Part shown: positions 4,805 through 5,977 of the stretch, piece after piece | Layout of the letters: each line of letters starts with the position of its first letter | How positions within the stretch are numbered: position 1 is the first letter of the stretch | Assembly (NCBI GenBank): GCA_002791075.1 | Contig: PFWI01000003.1 | Span: 1 to 5,977 of the forward strand | DNA: 5,977 bases | Direction of reading: 5' to 3' | Source of the DNA: a bacterium (Candidatus Ratteibacteria) CG_4_9_14_3_um_filter_41_21 | GTDB taxonomy: Bacteria > Ratteibacteria > UBA8468 | Notes under the pieces: model-generated | The model's database searches: none | What the model saw: only the letters and a program-made list of their open reading frames with translations | Told to the model about the DNA's origin: nothing | Program-made: the position numbers and the translations under genes

Positions 4805-5823
4805 AGGCCTTGGTTAAACTTTCTCATAAGAAAGATGACCTTAAATTATTGGAGGTTCCTGAGCCTGTTCCTGCTTCAGACCAGGTTAAAATAAAAGTAA
4901 AAAGAACAGGAATTTGTGGGACTGATCTTTATGGTTATCAAGCTGTGAAGCCTCCAGTTATTTTAGGGCATGAGACCTCCGGCGTGGTAGTAGCAAAAGG
5001 CAAGAAGGTTGCGGGAATAAGAATAGGAGATTCAGTTACCACTGAGACAACTACCTTTATCTGTGGGAGTTGCAAATTTTGCCAGAGTAAAGACTATAAT
5101 CTATGTTCGAAAAGAAAGGGCTTGGGTTCATCTTCTGACGGTGCTTTTGCTGAGTACTTTTGTATTCGCGCCGAGAGTATTCATAAACTTCCACCCAATG
5201 TAGATTTTGCCTCTGGTGCTATTTGTGAGCCCCTTGCCTGTGCTGTCCATGCGGTAGTTGAACAAGCAAGAGTTTTGTCAGGGGAAGTTGTTCTAATTTT
5301 CGGTCCCGGTCCTTTTGGTCTCCTTATTGGTCAGGTGTCCAAAGTACTGGGGGCAAGAGTTATTATCTGTGGGAAAGAAGGGGATGAAAAACGACTAAAA
5401 TTGGCAGAAATTTTAGGGGCAGAAGTTGTCATCAACTTAAAGAAAGGGGGAATCAAGGAGAGGATTGATGAATTGACTTCCGGCTATGGGGTAGATGTAG
5501 TTTTTGAATGTTCAGGCACCTCTTCTGCTCTCTACTCAGGATTAAAGTTAATAAGAAAGAAAGGAAGATATATTCAGGCAGGGATTTTGCGGCAATCAGT
5601 CAGGGTGAATCTTGAAGAAGTTCTTTTTACTAAAGAGATTATACTTCTTGGCTCTCATACGCAAAAACCTTCTTCCTGGAAAAAGGCTTTAAACCTTTTA
5701 TTCCAGAAGAAGATTAATCTCAAAGCCCTAGTAACTGATGAATTGCCTCTTACTCATTGGAAGGAAGGTTTTCTAAAGGCCAAGAAAAAAGATTCTATTA
5801 AAGTGCTTCTTTACCCTGATTAG
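4801..5823 (+). CDS. Second zinc-dependent medium-chain alcohol/polyol dehydrogenase
   Basis: This is a 340-residue homologue of the preceding enzyme. Catalytic ligands are C39 (ICGTD), H57 and E58 (GHE) and E143 (CEPLAC). Structural zinc cysteines are 88, 91, 94 and 102. The Rossmann motif is GPGPFG (168-173). The second strand ends IICGKEGDEKRL, with glycine at the position where the first enzyme has aspartate, so cofactor preference may differ, possibly toward NADP; this is inference. The layout resembles sorbitol/L-iditol-type dehydrogenases, but the substrate is unknown. The GTG start at 4801 gives the family-standard MKALV N-terminus and a GTGA overlap with the previous stop. The overlap and the lack of a close Shine-Dalgarno indicate translational coupling. 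The two proteins are clearly diverged, so this is an ancient pair rather than a recent duplication. Confidence 0.93.
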   Translation: MKALVKLSHKKDDLKLLEVPEPVPASDQVKIKVKRTGICGTDLYGYQAVKPPVILGHETSGVVVAKGKKVAGIRIGDSVTTETTTFICGSCKFCQSKDYNLCSKRKGLGSSSDGAFAEYFCIRAESIHKLPPNVDFASGAICEPLACAVHAVVEQARVLSGEVVLIFGPGPFGLLIGQVSKVLGARVIICGKEGDEKRLKLAEILGAEVVINLKKGGIKERIDELTSGYGVDVVFECSGTSSALYSGLKLIRKKGRYIQAGILRQSVRVNLEEVLFTKEIILLGSHTQKPSSWKKALNLLFQKKINLKALVTDELPLTHWKEGFLKAKKKDSIKVLLYPD

Positions 5824-5840
5824 AGATGCTGTTAAAGTTG

Positions 5841-5869
5841 TTGACAATTTTTTCAATGTAAGTTAATAT
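5841..5869 (+). promoter_or_regulatory. Sigma-70-type promoter for tRNA-Thr
   Basis: A perfect -35 TTGACA (5841-5846) is followed after 17 bases by TAATAT (5864-5869), a four-of-six match to the -10 consensus. A start near 5876 would leave a leader of roughly 27 bases before the tRNA. The promoter begins 17 bases after the dehydrogenase stop codon, so the tRNA and whatever follows form a separate transcription unit. A TATATA at 5867-5872 is an alternative -10 with a poorer spacer. Confidence 0.65.
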
Positions 5870-5902
5870 ATAAGAACTTATTTCAGCCGGTAAATAAAAC
5901 TT

Positions 5903-5974
5903 GCTGCTGTGGCTCAGTGGTAGAGCACGTCCTTGGTAAGGACGGGGTCATGGGTTCGATCCCCATCAGCAGCT
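5903..5974 (+). tRNA. tRNA-Thr, anticodon GGT
   Basis: The cloverleaf is complete. The acceptor GCTGCTG (5903-5909) pairs fully with CAGCAGC (5967-5973), with T as discriminator at 5974. The D stem is GCTC/GAGC with a seven-base loop. The anticodon stem CGTCC/GGACG encloses the loop TTGGTAA, giving anticodon GGT (5935-5937), which reads ACC and ACT. The variable region is five bases, and the T stem ATGGG/CCCAT holds the loop TTCGATC. The 3' CCA is not encoded (TGA follows), so it must be added by the nucleotidyltransferase. In many bacteria a tRNA-Thr with this anticodon precedes tuf, tRNA-Trp or secE genes; the window ends three bases later, so that cannot be tested. Confidence 0.95.
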
Positions 5975-5977
5975 GAA

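Overview
The window is bacterial. Its left half carries the alpha-operon block in standard order, rpsM-rpsK-rpsD-rpoA-rplQ (S13, S11, S4, RNA polymerase alpha, L17), all on the + strand. All five products are bacterial-type and full length. The genes are visibly AT-rich. Widespread intergenic inverted repeats and slightly divergent ribosomal proteins suggest an uncultured, environmental lineage. I cannot place the phylum from sequence alone; an Omnitrophota-like or other candidate-phylum genome is only a guess. The first bases lie in a repeat-like element and the last bases sit at the end of a tRNA, which would fit a short whole contig, but this is not provable here.

Layout: (1) 1-140 is a GC-rich (about 60% by hand count) imperfect palindrome just upstream of rpsM, where rpmJ would often be. 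(2) 178-1597 holds rpsM, rpsK and rpsD, closely packed, with ribosome binding sites inside the preceding genes. (3) 1598-1782 holds a second, unrelated AT-rich inverted repeat separating rpsD from rpoA. (4) 1783-3049 holds rpoA and rplQ. (5) 3050-3448 is a 399-base gap containing two nested inverted repeats, one of the common CATTGCGAG type, then an AT-rich hairpin and a strong -10 element. (6) 3449-5823 is a tightly coupled three-gene unit: a small zinc-ribbon protein of unknown function and two different zinc-dependent medium-chain dehydrogenases, joined by a 0-base gap and a 4-base overlap. (7) 5841-5974 is a good housekeeping promoter followed by tRNA-Thr(GGT).

The first five genes build the ribosome and RNA polymerase core. 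S4 is the classic feedback regulator of this operon in well-studied bacteria, so the element before rpsM deserves attention. The second unit looks metabolic (oxidation or reduction of a polyol, sugar or amino-alcohol type substrate), with its substrate unresolved. I see no clear novel defence, mobile or biosynthetic system. The most noteworthy points are three different inverted-repeat elements occupying three gaps of one ribosomal operon, an S4 with an altered zinc knuckle and no PGQHG motif, and an apparently leaderless start for the zinc-ribbon/dehydrogenase unit.
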